This document shows positions 51,603-60,942 of a DNA stretch of 64,000 bases, piece by piece. This DNA is from Pedobacter sp. Leaf250. Lineage in GTDB: Bacteria > Bacteroidota > Bacteroidia > Sphingobacteriales > Sphingobacteriaceae. How positions within the stretch are numbered: the stretch's first letter is position 1; each line of letters begins with the position of its first letter. The position numbers were made by a program, and so were the translations under genes. The notes under the pieces are model-generated. The model worked only from the letters and a program-made list of their open reading frames with translations, made no database searches and was not told the DNA's origin. The stretch covers positions 1-64,000 of the forward strand of contig NZ_CAKLBU010000004.1 in the NCBI RefSeq assembly GCF_920984735.1, in the 5' to 3' direction.

Positions 51603-54281
51603 TTAGTTAGCGCTATCATATTTCAAAACATCAGGAAACTGATCTACCACTTCTTTTTTGACTAACTTACCATCGATCATCTCAAGCAAAACAGAACTTC
51701 CCTTTAGATCTCGAACCAAGGCCTTCCCCTGAAATTTCACTGGCATATTTCCATAAGTAAATAACGATTCGCTTTGCGCTCCGTCTATTGTTAATGCAGC
51801 CTTTTTATCGCCATTCAACTGTGCCCTAATACGCCACTCTCCTATCCTTACCTCACAAATCCCTTCATCGCTATCAGGCATTTTAATCACTTCCACCTTA
51901 CCGGTTTTAATTTGTATAATCGTTAAAAATCTGAAGTTTTTAGCTGGCAGAGACGTGATGCCCGCATGCCATTGGTTTTTGAAATCTTTGATTTTACCCT
52001 CATCATCCGTTACCTTATTCCAATTTTCGGCAAGTTCAGAAAATTGATTATGTACCACCAAGTTAATCGGACTGTTGGCAAAAACTGTTGCCACGCTGCG
52101 TACAGAATCATTTTCAGTAGTGAAATCTTTTCGATTTGTAACGTTCGAAATTTCTGCTTTAATCTTGCTATATGGTGCATGAAACAGGGTAGTCCATTTT
52201 ACAGGTTTGCTGGCTGATAGCTCATCGTAAAGCACAATATATTCTCCAGCAAGCTGAAGCATGTGCCGGCGATATAAGGTTACGCCCGATTCTCCGTACA
52301 CATTCCCTGCTGTTGGCGCAACTTTGATCTGATCAAAACGGTTTAACCAAAACTCACTTTGGATCTTTCCGTAGGCATTACTTGCATCTCCCAAAGCGTA
52401 TTGAATATTTTTACCACTGATTGATCGGGGTATCCAGCCATAACCTTCTTCACCAATCTTTTGACTAATGCTATCCGCTAAAATTGTTGAATAGGCCCTG
52501 GAACTTCTATAATAAAAAAGGTTGTGTTTATCGCTAAAATTGCTGTAATATCCACTTCCACCAAACAACACCTTACCTTTATAATTGACGGTTAAAGCAT
52601 TTTGTGAAGCATGTCCGTGACCTGATGCACCAAATGGACTGCTTAACAAATAACTGCTCAGATTATTTCTGGCATCGTTGAGGTTTTCATGCATGGCCAC
52701 AACGCCTACATCATTGAATATCCTGGCTTTGGGTAAATCGTCGAAAGATTTTGTAACAATCTTTCGGTCTGGCTTATAATTTAGAAGTCTAAACAATAGA
52801 TAATCATCCGTTCCTTTAAAAAATTCAGGATTATCGACTTTTATCTTCGCTACATAATTGTTTAGATAGGGATTATTTACTTTAAGAGCTAGTGCATCTG
52901 CAAACCAGGCTTCTCCTTTTACGATGTATGGAATATTTTCCCACATATCACCCGTTGCTGTCGATGCGGAACCGTTGGGATGGGTATAAATCAGGTAATA
53001 GGGTAAGTTTTGCATCCAAGGGAGCTTAAAATAATCTACTCCACTAAAATCACCAAACATCTGAGACAGGTAAATAATCGATTTGAAGTTAACCCTAAAA
53101 TAACCATTGCCTTCATGCCAACCTCCATCAGTTGTACCCAAAACCGGAAACCTCGCTGACCAGACCTCATACATATAGGTCAACCATTCTTTTGCCTCGG
53201 GTACTTCATTGACTACTGAAACTGTCGCAATTGCCAGGTTCCTTAAAGTAATTTGCCAAACATGATTATCGCTCACATGAAGCTCAAAACGGTTTGGAAG
53301 ATGATCATAAACCCTCTTTGCCCGCAGCGTGATCATATTTTTTAAGCGGAGTCTTTCTTCTTGATTCAAATAATCGTAACCCGCATCATAAAACCAGCCT
53401 AAAGCTTCCAACACTGCGCCACTCGTAAAATCATCGCCAGTAGCCAGCCCATTCGGATTCATGTTGGCAATATTCAATGCTCTTCTTTTTGCATCCAGAA
53501 TAAAACGTTTGTCTTTGGTTAACTGGAAGGCAATGCAAAGATTTCTAACTGGTGTGCCTACCGCATCACCAAAGCCGTGGTACATGCGTTCGATAATAAT
53601 CTTTTTTTCTAAGGGTGTTTTACCTGTGGTATCAATAATTCTTTGAGGTTTTTCAACAGGAAGCGGCTCCAACATCAATTTTTCAGCAAAAGCAATAAAC
53701 TTTTTAGCTTCAGGATTTTGGAGATTTCTATTGTAAAAATCTTCACCAATCTGGTTCATATTCCACAATAATGGGTGCGATCCTTCATTCCGTTTTAGCA
53801 CGGTTTCTATAGATGGCGAAACTTGTAAATTAGTGTATTTGGGATCTATTAAAAAGTTGTAGGTTTCGGACCAAATCCAATTATTGCTATTCTTAAGGGT
53901 GTAGCCATATTTCCAAAACCATTTACCAGGTTTCAAAGCCTGATGTAAGGGATAAACTGCCCATCGCTGTTCTTTCCCTTCTATAACATCGGTTTTGAAA
54001 TTTGGATCGGTGGCCAACATCACTTTATATTTCACGTTTCCAATATTGGGATCCTCAGGAATCTCGCTGCCACTCTCCATTGGTAAGACTTTGGTTTTAC
54101 CATTTGTACCAGGCCACAATAAAGCCGGGGCATTGGTTTGAAGCGTAATACCGTTAGCTGGATATGGCCATTCGCGTACCCGGGCATGAAGTTTTGCTTC
54201 ATTTACGTGTTTTACACCCGACTGCTGTGCGAAGGAGTTGATGAAGAGGAAGGAAATAAAAACTACTAAAAAAAACTTCAT
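51603..54281 (-). CDS. heparinase II/III-family polysaccharide lyase (DUF4962-like N-terminal part)
   Basis: 892 residues from ATG 54281, which opens a clear signal peptide (MKFFLVVFISFLFINSFAQ). An upstream in-frame ATG at 54332 would overlap the sulfatase gene. The N-terminal beta/alpha-toroid part (about 25-520) includes VSDNHVWQITLRNLAIATVSV and WHEGNGYFRVNFKS. The C-terminal heparinase II/III beta-sandwich has SPFGASGHGHASQNALTVNYKGK, where the His residues are likely functional, and YRSSRAYSTI. Family members (for example PL12, PL15, PL21, PL33) cleave uronate-containing glycans such as heparan sulfate, chondroitin or alginate. Which PL family applies cannot be settled here; the PL12 gene at the window end is clearly different. 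It follows the sulfatase with 22 bases between. Confidence 0.85.
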   Translation of the reverse strand: MKFFLVVFISFLFINSFAQQSGVKHVNEAKLHARVREWPYPANGITLQTNAPALLWPGTNGKTKVLPMESGSEIPEDPNIGNVKYKVMLATDPNFKTDVIEGKEQRWAVYPLHQALKPGKWFWKYGYTLKNSNNWIWSETYNFLIDPKYTNLQVSPSIETVLKRNEGSHPLLWNMNQIGEDFYNRNLQNPEAKKFIAFAEKLMLEPLPVEKPQRIIDTTGKTPLEKKIIIERMYHGFGDAVGTPVRNLCIAFQLTKDKRFILDAKRRALNIANMNPNGLATGDDFTSGAVLEALGWFYDAGYDYLNQEERLRLKNMITLRAKRVYDHLPNRFELHVSDNHVWQITLRNLAIATVSVVNEVPEAKEWLTYMYEVWSARFPVLGTTDGGWHEGNGYFRVNFKSIIYLSQMFGDFSGVDYFKLPWMQNLPYYLIYTHPNGSASTATGDMWENIPYIVKGEAWFADALALKVNNPYLNNYVAKIKVDNPEFFKGTDDYLLFRLLNYKPDRKIVTKSFDDLPKARIFNDVGVVAMHENLNDARNNLSSYLLSSPFGASGHGHASQNALTVNYKGKVLFGGSGYYSNFSDKHNLFYYRSSRAYSTILADSISQKIGEEGYGWIPRSISGKNIQYALGDASNAYGKIQSEFWLNRFDQIKVAPTAGNVYGESGVTLYRRHMLQLAGEYIVLYDELSASKPVKWTTLFHAPYSKIKAEISNVTNRKDFTTENDSVRSVATVFANSPINLVVHNQFSELAENWNKVTDDEGKIKDFKNQWHAGITSLPAKNFRFLTIIQIKTGKVEVIKMPDSDEGICEVRIGEWRIRAQLNGDKKAALTIDGAQSESLFTYGNMPVKFQGKALVRDLKGSSVLLEMIDGKLVKKEVVDQFPDVLKYDSAN

Positions 54282-54303
54282 GATGATATATTGAGATACT
54301 TTA

Positions 54304-55710
54304 CTAGAAACCTGAATTAAATTTATCGCCATTTTTTGTGCCCCATTGCTTAAGGTAATTTCTCATTTTTAATAATTTGTCTTTGCTTGCAGTTTCCTTT
54401 GCTAGATTATGCATCTCTCCAGGATCATTTTTCAGATCAAAAAATTGCTCCCGAATTATACCTTTATTGTAAACGATATATTTAAAATCCTTTGTAATTA
54501 CCGCTCTTCCACTGATCCCCAGCAATTCTTCATTATCGGCAAATTCTGTTTCTATCACCAAAGTATCGCGAAGTGAAACGTTCGGATTAATCAATCTTTT
54601 ACTTAAATCTATTCCTTTCAAATAACCTGGCTTTTCTACAGCGGCAAGGCCACAAATTGTTGGAATCATATCTACACCGTTGCAAACCAGCATATCATCT
54701 GTATAGGATTTTATTAACCCATCCATTTTGGAAATGATAAAGGGAACTTTTGCAGATTCTTCGTATAAAATCTGTTTCTGATTCCAGCTGTGGCCGGCGT
54801 ATCCATCGCCATGGTCAGCAGTGAAAATGATAATCGTATTCTTGTCCAGTCCATATTTTTGAAGCGATGCCAAAAGCATTTCGATATAACCATCCACTTT
54901 TTCGACCAAACGGTTATAAGCCCATCGATATTGACGCCACTGATTTCCTGTCCAGCCTACAGATGGGTAAGTGCGCAAACCCACCGTTTTTTGCTGATCC
55001 CGTACAATTTTTGGCTCAAGTTTGGGAATTCGCCAATTTGAAGGCAAGGGTGGGCACTCCGCTACAGGCGGTGCATTTGAAATGACATCCATCTTTAATG
55101 TTTCACCCCTTGCCCACTCGCAAATATCATGGGGATTTAGGAAAGAGGCAACTAATAAAAACGGCTTATCTTTATTTTCCTTTATAAATCTGGCGCAAAA
55201 TGATGGAGTTGCGGCATCGTTATAATCTAAAAAATTGGTATTCTCGATGTATTTAAATCCGTGTTGACCTACTTTGCTTGTGGGTACAGGCAAGTGCCAC
55301 TTGCCTACATATCCAGTTTGGTAACCTCCGTTTTGAAATATTTTACCCATCATCAGTAAGCTATCTGGCCATTGTCCATCTTTTTCGGGTGCATTACCAA
55401 CAAAACCTGTATCGTGTGGCATTTTACCGCTAAAAATTGAAGAACGCGATGGCGTACACAATGGCTGTGCACAATACGCTTTCGTAAAGCGAACTCCGTT
55501 TTTCGCAAGCTTATCCATGGCGGGGGTTTTCAAATATTTATTGCCCGCTGCACTCATGGCTTCAGCAGTTTGCTGATCGGTCATGATGACAAGTATATTG
55601 GGCCGTTTTGGCGATTGAGCAAGCACATATATCCCTAATAAGGTGAATATGAGCGTAAGCATCATCCTTTTAAGTGAGGAATTTTCCCTGCCAATAGCGT
55701 CCAATTTCAT
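54304..55710 (-). CDS. S1-family sulfatase, exported, Cys-type
   Basis: Hydrolyses sulfate esters or sulfamates on glycans. An N-terminal signal (MMLTLIFTLLGIYVLAQ, about 16-32) is followed by the metal-binding start PNILVIMTDQQ (Asp45) and the activation motif CTPSRSSIFSG with Cys85, which needs conversion to formylglycine. ADHGDGYAGH supplies further metal and catalytic residues. 468 residues is normal. It lies between susD and a lyase in a glycosaminoglycan locus, so a glucosamine 6-O-, N- or uronate 2-O-sulfate is a likely target; the subfamily was not determined. The FGE encoded in the same locus would mature it. Confidence 0.93.
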   Translation of the reverse strand: MKLDAIGRENSSLKRMMLTLIFTLLGIYVLAQSPKRPNILVIMTDQQTAEAMSAAGNKYLKTPAMDKLAKNGVRFTKAYCAQPLCTPSRSSIFSGKMPHDTGFVGNAPEKDGQWPDSLLMMGKIFQNGGYQTGYVGKWHLPVPTSKVGQHGFKYIENTNFLDYNDAATPSFCARFIKENKDKPFLLVASFLNPHDICEWARGETLKMDVISNAPPVAECPPLPSNWRIPKLEPKIVRDQQKTVGLRTYPSVGWTGNQWRQYRWAYNRLVEKVDGYIEMLLASLQKYGLDKNTIIIFTADHGDGYAGHSWNQKQILYEESAKVPFIISKMDGLIKSYTDDMLVCNGVDMIPTICGLAAVEKPGYLKGIDLSKRLINPNVSLRDTLVIETEFADNEELLGISGRAVITKDFKYIVYNKGIIREQFFDLKNDPGEMHNLAKETASKDKLLKMRNYLKQWGTKNGDKFNSGF

Positions 55711-55720
55711 ATTTATAGAT

Positions 55721-57586
55721 TTAAAAACCTGGGTTTTGTCTGGTGATATTCTTATTCACATCCAGCTCATTTTGTGGCAGTGGATAAAGCTCATGTTTAC
55801 CTTTAACAAAGTTTGTACTTGCTACATAGGCATATTGCGGACGAATGGCTTTAACGGCATCCTGGGTCGATTTTATTTTATCTCCAAGTAAACCCCATCT
55901 TATCAAATCAGATCTACGCATACCTTCGAAACACAGTTCCCAAGCCCTTTCATTTTGAATTCTAAGCAGGAATGCATCTTTTGTTAACCCAGCAGGCAAA
56001 TCTACAGTTGCGTTTGTACGCTTGGTTTGCAACCCAGCCGTTAATACAGCGCCCGTACCTACACCGTTAATGCTAAGGGTTGGCGGTGTTGTATAGCCGC
56101 TGCCTGCATTTAAAATAGTGACTGCTGAAATTCTTCCAGACGTAATTACTGGTACTGCAAAAGCATCAACACCCGAACCTGTAATACTAATTGTTGTGGC
56201 GGCTGTGTAACCCGTTCCACCCGCAGCAACTGTAATTGTAATTGCACTGCCCAATGTATTGGTTCCATAAGCTCTCCTCCTCACCGTATTGACCGCATCA
56301 TAGGCTTCCATAGTGGGCCCATTATTCAATTCATTATCAATTTCTGCTTTCATCAGCAGAACATCTGCATAACGCATGGCAACATAGTTGATGTTAGTGT
56401 AGCTTCTTTCTAAAGCTGAATTTTTTTGATACTCGCGGCTCCATTTTCCTGGCGTCCAGGTTTCATCTTGTCGGGCAGTTAACAGCGGTACACGGTTTCC
56501 GTTTGCATCAAGGCTATATCTGGCAATGGAAAAATCGCGACGCAGGTCACCATTATCAAAACTGGTATAAAAGGAGGCAGGAATGAATACCCTATTCAAT
56601 GTACTACCATAAAGACCATTAGCGGTTAAGCCGGCGTTGAAATAGCCAAAACTTGAACTCGAAGTTGTGGTGACAGTTGGCGTGTAAAAAGAAATTTCAA
56701 AAAGACTTTCTTTGGGTTCGAAAACCTGCTGCGATTGATTTTTAAATACCTGGCTATAACTGTTGTTCAATTGATACAGACCTGATGCAATCACTTCATT
56801 TACCTGCGTTTGGGCAATCTGATAATATTTAGTGTAATCATTTGCCCTTTGCATGGTGCCATTTGCCCTTAATGAATATCCACCAGCAAAAAGCGCCACA
56901 CGTGCCAAAATTGCTTTCGCCCCAAACTTGTTAATGCGTTCATCAATTGGAAGAGATGCAGGCAACACGGCAATAGCTTCCTGCATGTCCTTCATTACCT
57001 GCTCATAGATTACAAAACGATCGGTAAGGGCTAATCTTAATTCGTCTCCGGTAACCGAACTTTTTGTTTTAAAGGGTACATCGCCCCAAAGTCGAATCAG
57101 TTCTGAGTAATAAAAGCCTCTTAAAAATTTCGCTTCGCCCAACATTCTATTTAAATCAGCTTTTTCAGCAGCCGACCCACTAATAAACAAGTCCATTTGC
57201 GGAATACGTTCAATAACCACATTTGCACGATCAATGCCTGCGTATAGCGTCGACCAGGTGTTGTAAAACATTGAATTTCCAGCCAGGTAGTAATAATGTG
57301 AAACCTCTCTAAAGTCGTTCACGGTAGTTCCAGGGCTTAAAAACTCTATATCTGTGTCGGCATCAAATACCAACGGAATGTTCCAGGCATAGGTATTTGG
57401 ACTTTTCATCGCCTCATAAACTCCTAGGGTGGCTGAATAAGCTTCACTCACAGATCTAAAATAGTTCGATGAAGTGAAAGCGGAATATGGGGTGGTTTCA
57501 ATCGATTTTTTGCAGGAAACCAAAGGCATCAGTGCAATTAAACCAATTACTAAAACCATTCTGATATTAATATTTTTATTTTTCAT
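55721..57586 (-). CDS. susD: SusD/RagB-family glycan-binding lipoprotein with a Gly-rich insertion (PUL 2)
   Basis: Surface lipoprotein partner of the adjacent SusC. The lipobox ends PLVSC (Cys25). SusD-type segments include GEAKFLRGFYYSELIRLWGDVPF, YVAMRYADVLLMKAEI, NTVRRRAYG and NERAWELCFEGMRRSDLIRWG. Between NTVRRRAYG and the C-terminal helices there is an extra stretch of about 80 residues (443-522) with two related Gly-Tyr motifs, GGTGYT and GSGYTT, and beta-rich spacing, unlike the rest of the helical fold. It starts 11 bases after susC stops and ends 10 bases before the sulfatase gene. Confidence 0.94.
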   Translation of the reverse strand: MKNKNINIRMVLVIGLIALMPLVSCKKSIETTPYSAFTSSNYFRSVSEAYSATLGVYEAMKSPNTYAWNIPLVFDADTDIEFLSPGTTVNDFREVSHYYYLAGNSMFYNTWSTLYAGIDRANVVIERIPQMDLFISGSAAEKADLNRMLGEAKFLRGFYYSELIRLWGDVPFKTKSSVTGDELRLALTDRFVIYEQVMKDMQEAIAVLPASLPIDERINKFGAKAILARVALFAGGYSLRANGTMQRANDYTKYYQIAQTQVNEVIASGLYQLNNSYSQVFKNQSQQVFEPKESLFEISFYTPTVTTTSSSSFGYFNAGLTANGLYGSTLNRVFIPASFYTSFDNGDLRRDFSIARYSLDANGNRVPLLTARQDETWTPGKWSREYQKNSALERSYTNINYVAMRYADVLLMKAEIDNELNNGPTMEAYDAVNTVRRRAYGTNTLGSAITITVAAGGTGYTAATTISITGSGVDAFAVPVITSGRISAVTILNAGSGYTTPPTLSINGVGTGAVLTAGLQTKRTNATVDLPAGLTKDAFLLRIQNERAWELCFEGMRRSDLIRWGLLGDKIKSTQDAVKAIRPQYAYVASTNFVKGKHELYPLPQNELDVNKNITRQNPGF

Positions 57587-57597
57587 TTCGATCGATA

Positions 57598-60500
57598 TTA
57601 AAGGGACAAACTTAATCCAGCTACAAAAGATTTTCCTCTTGGATAGGCACTGAAATCTACCCCCGGCGTTAATGGATTATTAATAACACTTACTTCCGGA
57701 TCATAACCAGAATAATTGGTGAATATATGCAGATTATACGCAGTGAAATAGATTCGGGCATTTTTGATTTTTACTTTTTCCAGCCATTTCTTTGGAAAAG
57801 TATAACCCAGGCTCACATTGTTAATCCTTACAAACGAGCCATCCTCTATAGCATATCGGGTTAAGCGACCTGCAGTTACTCCAGCGATAGAGGCGACTGT
57901 ATTTTTTCCCGTATTCAATGCCTCTAGTTCCGCAGGATTGGTCACTAACTGCCCTGCTGCATTTATATTAGTCCATCTTTCCGCCTGAAAAGCAAGATTA
58001 CTATTGTATTCACCTGTTATGGCCAGATTGTTTTGGATATTGGCATTGTAAATGTCATTGCCATAAGTAAAATCCAAAAAGACACTCAAATCGATTCCTT
58101 TATAACTAAAACTATTGTTGATACCACCCGTGAACTTAGGATTCGCATTGCCGATAATTGTACGGTCAAAATCATTAATCAGACCATCCGGCGTTCCATT
58201 CGGGCCATTTATATCTGCGTATTTGGCATAACCTGGCTGCACCACGGTTCCATTGTTTACCACACCACTTTTTAGTGTATAAGTATTGGTAGTCGAGTTA
58301 AAATTGAAATCATTCACCTGATACAGTCCATCACCTATATATCCATACATAATACCAACGGGCTGGCCAACCTGCAAGATATAATCATTAAAAGAGGTGT
58401 TATAACTGCTCACCAGTAATGAATTTTCTTCATTGCTCAATTTTAAAACTTTTGTTCTGCTGAATGCGATGTTGAAATTAGTGTTCCACTGAAAAGCGGC
58501 ATTCCGGATAGTCACCGTGTTTAGCGTGAATTCGATTCCCTTGCTGGAGGTTTCACCAATATTCTGGAGCTGAGTAGTAAATCCAGAACTGGCCGGAATC
58601 CGGGTATTGTATAATAGGTCCTTTGAACGGTTATCGTAGATATCTGTGGTAAGGGTTATTCTTTGCTTCAATAAACCTAAATCCAAACCCACATTACGCT
58701 GCACCACTGTTTCCCACTTTAAAAATGGATTAGATAGATTAGACTGATAGGCAGTGCTGATAATCTGATTGTTTAGAGGATAATTACCCGTTACAAATGT
58801 ACTTAGCGAGGCATAATTGGCAATTCGGTTATTGCCCGAACTTCCATAACTCACACGTAACTTCAGGTCAGAAAAAATGCGATTATCTTTCATAAAAGGT
58901 TCTTGTATAATCCGCCAGGCTAATGCAGCCGAAGGAAAATAACCAAATACATTCTCAGATCCGAATTTAGAAGAGCCATCTCTTCTTAACGAAGCGCTCA
59001 ATAGATACCTGCCTTTGTAAGCATAATTGCCCCTCGCGAAGAATGAAAGCAATTTATCATCTTCGGCATAAGAAGTTGGAAAACCCGCCACGGTACCAGC
59101 ACCCAGATTATCAAAACCATTATTAACAGGTGGAAAGCCACTTGCAGATGCTGAAAAGTTTTCCAAATAATTATAAATGTATTCCTGACCGATTGAGATA
59201 TCCATTTTATGATCTTTCATAAATGTGTTGGCATAGGTTACCACGTTATTAAAAGAGACACGTTGTGAGAGTGCATCACTAATGCTTCCATTAGGTCCAC
59301 CCGCACGAATCGCCTGAATATTGGTGGCATCGATGAATGTCTTAATCTTATTGGTTTGGCTGGTATAGCTAATCAAACCGTTATAAGTAAGGTGATCGAG
59401 AATATTATACCTTGCCGTTGCGCTGGCATTCAAACTTTTGATTGATTGTTTAATTTGGCGTGAATTAAGTGCGACTAATGGGCTTTGAAAAGCTGGGTTT
59501 CCTTGGTTATCCAAAGGATCTATGGCATCATCCAGTAAATCAAGATCATTGTTATTTTTCCCGTTTATTGGGCGATATTGAAGTAAGGTTTGCAGAAAAC
59601 TTAATCTGGCATTCCCGCCGGTTTGTGTCCCACCTGTTCCATAAATCGCTTGGTTGGAATAATTTACGATACCTGTCACCACACCCTTCTTTCCGATATT
59701 GTTGGTTACCGTAAGTTTAGCGATATCCTTATTTGCACCGCTATTCAATAACAGTCCATCATTGTTATTTTTCGAATAGAAAAGATTGTATCTGATTTCG
59801 CTGTTACCACCGTTAATGCTGATTTTATGGTATTGATTCATCACTGTTTTACCTAAAACCTCATCTTGCCAGTTAATTCCAGGTCTATCACCATAATTGA
59901 TCTGTAAAGAATCAAAAGGTCCATAAGTAGTTATAAATCGCTGAAGCCTGGTGGCATCGCGAACTGAATTCTCGTAAGCATACTGCGCATATTGAAGTGG
60001 GCTAAGCACTGGCAAATATTTGCTTGTGGTTCTGGCACCGACATATCCATCATAATTGATAGTTGTTTTTCCGCCTTTGAGTTTCTTGGTCGTCACCAAA
60101 ACTACTCCATTGGCACCCCGAGCGCCATAGATAGCAGTGGCAGAAGCATCTTTTAATACATCAATAGATTCTATATCCATTGGATCTAAAAAAGCCAACC
60201 CTTCCGTTTGTGGTACACCATCCACCACGTAAAGTGGTTCATTACTTTGAGTAATCGAAGTTCCCCCTCTAATTTTTATTGATGGTTCAGCCCCGGGATC
60301 TCCGCTACCTACGGTAACTTGCATTCCGGCAATCCTTCCCTGCAATGCCTGGGCAACGTTTTGAACAGGCACTTTAGCAATTTCAGTCCCACTGATGGAT
60401 GAAACTGATCCGGTTAAACTACCACGAGTGGTTTCCTGCCCGTATCCTGTAACCACTACTTCATTAAGGGTATTGGATTCATCTTGTAATTTTGCATCTA

Positions 60501-60765
60501 TATCAGTTCTATTGTTCACACTGATTTCTACCATTTTTGATCCCACATACCTGTAAACAAGTATGGCATTTGCAGGCACTTTTATCTGATAGGCTCCATT
60601 TTGGGAAGATATTACAGCATTCTTGGTGCCTTTTTCAAGAATTGTCGCACCTGGAATTGGTTGGTTAGTTCCATCTCGGACTACGCCTTTTACCAGTATC
60701 ACATTTTGAGCTTGTGATAAAGTTACTAAGCATAGCAGACATAGCATTAGTAGGATTTTTTTCAT
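57598..60765 (-). CDS. susC: SusC/RagA-family TonB-linked outer membrane transporter (PUL 2)
   Basis: A 1055-residue oligosaccharide importer. Signal peptide (1-19), carboxypeptidase-regulatory-like domain (KGVVRDGTNQPIPGATILE), NEVVVTGYGQ junction, plug with LQGRIAGMQVTVGSGDPG, LYVVDGVPQ and ESIDVLKDASATAIYGARGANG, and a long barrel ending LSLSL. It probably moves glycosaminoglycan oligosaccharides made by surface lyases. No STN domain is evident, consistent with HTCS rather than sigma/anti-sigma control. It leads the susC-susD-sulfatase-lyase run. Confidence 0.96.
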   Translation of the reverse strand: MKKILLMLCLLCLVTLSQAQNVILVKGVVRDGTNQPIPGATILEKGTKNAVISSQNGAYQIKVPANAILVYRYVGSKMVEISVNNRTDIDAKLQDESNTLNEVVVTGYGQETTRGSLTGSVSSISGTEIAKVPVQNVAQALQGRIAGMQVTVGSGDPGAEPSIKIRGGTSITQSNEPLYVVDGVPQTEGLAFLDPMDIESIDVLKDASATAIYGARGANGVVLVTTKKLKGGKTTINYDGYVGARTTSKYLPVLSPLQYAQYAYENSVRDATRLQRFITTYGPFDSLQINYGDRPGINWQDEVLGKTVMNQYHKISINGGNSEIRYNLFYSKNNNDGLLLNSGANKDIAKLTVTNNIGKKGVVTGIVNYSNQAIYGTGGTQTGGNARLSFLQTLLQYRPINGKNNNDLDLLDDAIDPLDNQGNPAFQSPLVALNSRQIKQSIKSLNASATARYNILDHLTYNGLISYTSQTNKIKTFIDATNIQAIRAGGPNGSISDALSQRVSFNNVVTYANTFMKDHKMDISIGQEYIYNYLENFSASASGFPPVNNGFDNLGAGTVAGFPTSYAEDDKLLSFFARGNYAYKGRYLLSASLRRDGSSKFGSENVFGYFPSAALAWRIIQEPFMKDNRIFSDLKLRVSYGSSGNNRIANYASLSTFVTGNYPLNNQIISTAYQSNLSNPFLKWETVVQRNVGLDLGLLKQRITLTTDIYDNRSKDLLYNTRIPASSGFTTQLQNIGETSSKGIEFTLNTVTIRNAAFQWNTNFNIAFSRTKVLKLSNEENSLLVSSYNTSFNDYILQVGQPVGIMYGYIGDGLYQVNDFNFNSTTNTYTLKSGVVNNGTVVQPGYAKYADINGPNGTPDGLINDFDRTIIGNANPKFTGGINNSFSYKGIDLSVFLDFTYGNDIYNANIQNNLAITGEYNSNLAFQAERWTNINAAGQLVTNPAELEALNTGKNTVASIAGVTAGRLTRYAIEDGSFVRINNVSLGYTFPKKWLEKVKIKNARIYFTAYNLHIFTNYSGYDPEVSVINNPLTPGVDFSAYPRGKSFVAGLSLSL

Positions 60766-60820
60766 TTCAGTTAGGTTATTTTGATATTTATTCTTGAATA
60801 TGTTGGTTAGTTGGTTCGCG

Positions 60821-60854
60821 GCTATATTTGCTAAAATTTAAGTGCAAATATTGC
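60821..60854. promoter_or_regulatory. inverted 11-base repeat upstream of susC (PUL 2)
   Basis: GCTATATTTGC (60821-60831) and GCAAATATTGC (60844-60854) are reverse complements with one mismatch, 12 bases apart. They lie 56-89 bases before the susC ATG. This is a candidate binding site for the HTCS AraC-type domain or another regulator. Confidence 0.4.
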
Positions 60855-60942
60855 TGCATTTTCAGAAACGAATCTATGGCATCGCATTCATTTTAAGTTT
60901 TAAATTTGGTTAAAATATTATCGAATTTGATTAATTGCAAGC

